8,043 nt of DNA from NCBI GenBank assembly GCA_902803015.1, contig CADCOL010000297.1, positions 1 to 8,043 of the forward strand, written 5' to 3'. Positions 5,787 through 8,043 of this stretch are shown here, in pieces (position 1 is the stretch's first letter; each line of letters starts with the position of its first letter). The DNA is from an uncultured Lachnospiraceae bacterium (GTDB lineage: Bacteria > Bacillota > Clostridia > Lachnospirales > Lachnospiraceae). The notes beneath the pieces are model-generated. The model saw nothing but the letters and a program-made list of their open reading frames with translations. It was not told the DNA's origin and did no database searches. Both the position numbers and the translations under genes were made by a program.

Positions 5787-5814
5787 GATTTACATAATAC
5801 TTTGACCTGAAAGT
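5787..5814. other. dif-like sequence upstream of xerD (candidate)
   Basis: The 28 bp split as GATTTACATAA, TACTTT and GACCTGAAAGT, an 11-6-11 layout. Against the reverse complement of the Bacillus subtilis dif site as I remember it (AGTTTACATAA, TATATA, TTCTAGGAAGT), I count 9 of 11 matches in the XerD arm, 3 of 6 in the centre and 6 of 11 in the XerC arm. The XerD arm is convincing and the XerC arm is weak. It could be a real or degenerate Xer site, an autoregulatory XerD site, or chance in AT-rich DNA. Confidence 0.3.
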
Positions 5815-5842
5815 CAAAATTCAGGTCGGAATGTCAGACCGA
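5801..5842 (+). repeat. Overlapping hairpins in the xerD leader
   Basis: GACCTGAA (5804-5811) pairs perfectly with TTCAGGTC (5820-5827). TTTGAC (5801-5806) can instead pair with GTCAAA (5813-5818). The right arm's GGTC (5824-5827) can alternatively pair with GACC (5837-5840). These folds exclude one another and lie 24-65 nt before the xerD ATG. Confidence 0.5.
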
Positions 5843-5865
5843 TTTACAGATAGGATAGTCAGCGG

Positions 5866-6753
5866 ATGGAAAAACAAATCGATGCATTGATTGATTTCAT
5901 GCATGAGAAGAAGAATACATCAAAGAATACTGAATTATCTTACAGACGTGATTTGGTAAAGCTTGTTGCATTCCTGCAACAGGATTTGGGGAAGAAAAAT
6001 TTCGGAGAGGTTACAGCCGACGATCTCGAGAGTTACATTGCTCATATGTATGAGCAGAATGCGGCTCCCACGTCGATTTCTCGAAGCATTGCATCTACCA
6101 AGGCATTGTTCTTATTCTTAACCGATACCGGCGTTATTAAGGAAGATGTTGCATTGAACTTAAAATCGCCGAAGATTGAGAAGAAGGAACCGGCCATTCT
6201 TTCGAAGAAGGATGTAATGAAGCTTTTGGAACAGCCGTCCGGAAATGCGCCGAAGCAGATTCGCGACAAGGCGATGCTTGAGCTTCTTTACGCAACAGGA
6301 ATTCGTGTTTCCGAATTAATTTCCTTAAAAACCACGGACGTAAACCTTTCCATGAGCTTTATCGTATGCCGCGATGCTCATAAAGAAAGAATTATTCCTT
6401 TCGGTGCAAAAGCCAGGGATGCCCTGATGAATTATTTGTCGGGTGCCAGAGAGGCGATGCTTGAAGATAAGAGTTCTCAGATTCTGTTTGCGAACTGCTC
6501 CGGTGAGAGCATGAGCCGTCAGGGATTTTGGAAGATTATCAAGTATTACGCAAAGAAAGCGGGAATTGAGGCGGACATTACGCCGCACACCCTGCGTCAT
6601 TCCTTTGCGGCGCATCTTGTGGAGAACGGGGCGGACTTAAAGAGTGTGCAGGAGATGCTCGGACATTCCGATATTTCCACGACCCAGGTTTACCTCAATA
6701 TGACGCAGAATCGTCTGCGCGAAGTCTACGACAAGACGCATCCGAGGAGCTGA
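5866..6753 (+). CDS. xerD: Tyrosine recombinase XerD
   Basis: A 295-residue tyrosine recombinase, the usual XerD length. With XerC it resolves chromosome dimers at dif before cell division. Residues 1 to about 90 form the N-terminal SAM-like core-binding domain, including SYRRDL and SISRSIASTKALFLFL. The catalytic domain spans about 108-290. All active-site residues are visible: Arg147 (TGIRVSEL), Lys173 (HKERIIPF), His241 and Arg244 (HTLRHSFAAH), His267 (LGHSDI) and the nucleophile Tyr276 (TTQVY). The turn before Lys173 reads CRDAHKER instead of the common GKGNKER. XerD is preferred over XerC from overall similarity and the C-terminal sequence, though a CodV/XerC or single-recombinase role cannot be excluded. 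The ATG at 5866 has a modest AGGA (5852-5855) about 10 nt upstream. The gene has its own promoter and a terminator shared with the convergent phosphatase gene. Confidence 0.93.
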   Translation: MEKQIDALIDFMHEKKNTSKNTELSYRRDLVKLVAFLQQDLGKKNFGEVTADDLESYIAHMYEQNAAPTSISRSIASTKALFLFLTDTGVIKEDVALNLKSPKIEKKEPAILSKKDVMKLLEQPSGNAPKQIRDKAMLELLYATGIRVSELISLKTTDVNLSMSFIVCRDAHKERIIPFGAKARDALMNYLSGAREAMLEDKSSQILFANCSGESMSRQGFWKIIKYYAKKAGIEADITPHTLRHSFAAHLVENGADLKSVQEMLGHSDISTTQVYLNMTQNRLREVYDKTHPRS

Positions 6754-6772
6754 TTTTGAAATTGGACATATT

Positions 6773-6800
6773 AAAAGCACGGTGCTTACCGTGCTTTTTT
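6773..6800. terminator. Terminator between convergent xerD and the PHP phosphatase gene
   Basis: AAAAGCACGGT (6773-6783) and ACCGTGCTTTT (6788-6798) pair perfectly over 11 bp around GCTT. T-runs lie at both ends, TTTTTT (6795-6800) on the plus strand and TTTTAA on the minus strand, so it can serve both genes. It ends 1 nt before the phosphatase stop codon. Confidence 0.9.
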
Positions 6801-6801
6801 A

Positions 6802-7626
6802 TTACAAATCCGTAAACTCGACCTTCCTTTTATCAAAGGTACAGTAGTACTTAAATCCGGCCTCACGCAGAATCTGCGCGGCGCGGTCGAAGGCGAAGGA
6901 GATGTTGGCGGGGATGTGGGCATCCGCGCCGACCGTGATGATTTCGCCGCCGAGTTCTTTATAGAAGTGTATCAGCTCGGGGCAGGGGTTCGTGTTGCCG
7001 AGATCCTTATAAAGGCCGGCGGTGTTAAGTTCGATTCCCTTGCCGTCCGTAATAATCTGCTTCAGAATTGCCTCAAAAACATCTTTAAAGTCGTCGAAGC
7101 GGTAGGTATATTCACCTGCGCGGTCCTTCGGAATATAGCGGACGATATAATCCAGATGCCCGTAAACATCATAGTCCTTATAATTCGTAACATTCGTCAG
7201 AATCTCTTCGAAATAGTCCCTTAGTCCCTGTTTAATCGTAATTCCGTCATAATAGGAAGGATAGTAGGGGTCCTTTCTCCGGCAGACATGGCTGGATGCA
7301 ATGACAAAATCAAAAGGATACCGTGAAACATAATCCGAAAGCTTTTCGTTAATTCCGGGCTGGACTCCGAGCTCCACACCGAAATTCACGCGAATCCGGT
7401 CCTCAAACTCCGGTTTCAGAAGAGTGTATTCCTTTAAATATGCATCGGTATCAAGGTCAAACATGCCTTCCTCAAAGGGTTTTACGTATGGATAATCCGG
7501 GTCGTTATGTTCCGTGAAACATATTTTATCCAGTCCGCGTTCGATGGCGGTACGGATCATTTCCGCGGTCGGTGCCTCGGAATCCCCGGAGTGATGGGAG
7601 TGCATGTGGTAATCGGCTTTGATCAT
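6802..7626 (-). CDS. Histidinol-phosphatase, PHP family (HisK/HisJ-like)
   Basis: A 274-residue PHP-family phosphoesterase, the length of monofunctional HisK/HisJ-type enzymes that remove phosphate from histidinol phosphate in the penultimate steps of histidine synthesis. The metal-binding set is complete: His7 and His9 (DYHMHSHHS), His40 (TEHND), Glu85 (GVELGV), His113 (ASSHV), His157 (YGHLDY), and Asp235 with His237 (GADAH). The enzyme is cytoplasmic and should bind about three metal ions. The ATG is preceded by AAGGAGA (plus-strand 7632-7638), a strong ribosome binding site. No other histidine biosynthesis gene is in view, so the substrate rests on family resemblance; another phosphomonoester is possible. 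It is divergent from gap and convergent with xerD. Its leader begins with a tight hairpin. Confidence 0.9.
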   Translation of the reverse strand: MIKADYHMHSHHSGDSEAPTAEMIRTAIERGLDKICFTEHNDPDYPYVKPFEEGMFDLDTDAYLKEYTLLKPEFEDRIRVNFGVELGVQPGINEKLSDYVSRYPFDFVIASSHVCRRKDPYYPSYYDGITIKQGLRDYFEEILTNVTNYKDYDVYGHLDYIVRYIPKDRAGEYTYRFDDFKDVFEAILKQIITDGKGIELNTAGLYKDLGNTNPCPELIHFYKELGGEIITVGADAHIPANISFAFDRAAQILREAGFKYYCTFDKRKVEFTDL

Positions 7627-7650
7627 GAAAGTCTCCTTGTAAACTGGTTC

Positions 7651-7688
7651 TTTTCGGGCTTTGAACCCGGAAATCGGGTGCCCCGATT
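7651..7688 (-). repeat. Tandem hairpins in the phosphatase gene leader
   Basis: Read on the minus strand, AATCGGG-GCA-CCCGATT (plus 7672-7688) is a perfect 7-bp hairpin near the predicted transcript 5' end. It is followed by CGGG-TTCAAAG-CCCG (plus 7655-7669). The repeated CGGG/CCCG arms can swap partners. Confidence 0.55.
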
Positions 7689-7693
7689 CCTTT

Positions 7694-7724
7694 ATTATAC
7701 GTCATGAAAGTCTATTTGTGTCCG
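7694..7724 (-). promoter_or_regulatory. Promoter of the PHP phosphatase gene (probable)
   Basis: On the minus strand a perfect TATAAT (plus 7694-7699) lies 67 nt before the start codon. The -35 is weak: CGGACA at plus 7719-7724 with a 19-bp spacer, or GACACA with 17. The predicted start near plus 7687 falls at the leader hairpin. Confidence 0.5.
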
Positions 7725-7772
7725 CATTTTGAATTTTTTCTTAAAAGATAAAAATCTCCTTGAATTTTAGAT

Positions 7773-8043
<271 letters not shown>

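Larger units (their letters stand above)
5481..5865. other. Inverted-repeat-rich intergenic region upstream of xerD
   Basis: This 385-nt AT-rich gap has no credible protein gene. It holds a series of inverted repeats (5530-5552, 5552-5570, 5648-5689, 5708-5738, 5742-5758, 5804-5827), the xerD promoter, a dif-like 28-bp sequence (5787-5814), and three words of the type TTATGT-N-AA that resemble a XerD binding arm. GTCAA/TTGAC recurs about eight times between 5526 and 5818. Whether any of this is transcribed as an RNA cannot be told from sequence. Confidence 0.65.

Noticed and set aside
7655..7669. tRNA fragment, from the T-arm-like CGGG-TTCAAAG-CCCG on the minus strand
   Set aside because: Only the T-arm shape is present, the stem is four pairs, and no acceptor, D or anticodon arm surrounds it.

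Overview
The window looks like chromosomal DNA of a low-to-moderate GC Firmicute, most likely a clostridial member of the Lachnospiraceae. The reasons are the gene order recA-recX-rny, strong AGGAGG-type ribosome binding sites, TTGACA/TATAAT-type promoters, Bacillus-type LexA boxes of the form GAAC-N4-GTTC, and an RNase Y in place of an RNase E. The family assignment is an inference from content and style. No mobile element, CRISPR array, tRNA or rRNA gene is visible.

Layout. Positions 1-957 hold the 3' part of an unrecognised, charged, largely helical protein. A hairpin terminator follows, then a 328-nt gap carrying the SOS-type recA promoter (two LexA boxes and an adjacent palindrome). recA (1286-2377) and recX (2425-3042) form one unit that ends at a strong terminator near 3100-3143. 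rny (RNase Y, 3310-4878) has its own promoter and a structured leader, and is followed at once by a terminator. A Nudix hydrolase of the ADP-ribose pyrophosphatase type (4938-5480) begins directly after that terminator's T-tract. A 385-nt gap full of inverted repeats precedes xerD (5866-6753). It has a good promoter and, between the predicted transcription start and the gene, a sequence resembling a Xer recombination (dif) site. xerD converges on a PHP-family histidinol-phosphatase (6802-7626, minus strand), with a hairpin terminator between them. The phosphatase gene is divergent from gap (glyceraldehyde-3-phosphate dehydrogenase, from 7859, cut by the window end).

How the genes relate. RecA and RecX are the recombinase and its modulator. 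XerD resolves chromosome dimers that homologous recombination creates. RNase Y starts mRNA decay. The Nudix enzyme, the histidinol-phosphatase and GAPDH are metabolic. The genes are housekeeping, and the more interesting signals are in the intergenic regions and gene starts. They are: a dif-like site and several XerD-arm-like words upstream of xerD; tandem ATTC-N4-GAAT elements 36 bp apart at the gap promoter; a perfect 16-bp inverted repeat sharing an arm with the recX terminator; a perfect 13-bp hairpin in the first codons of recX; a hairpin enclosing the rny ribosome binding site; and a glutamine in RecA loop L2 where glutamate is usual. No novel multi-gene system was found.
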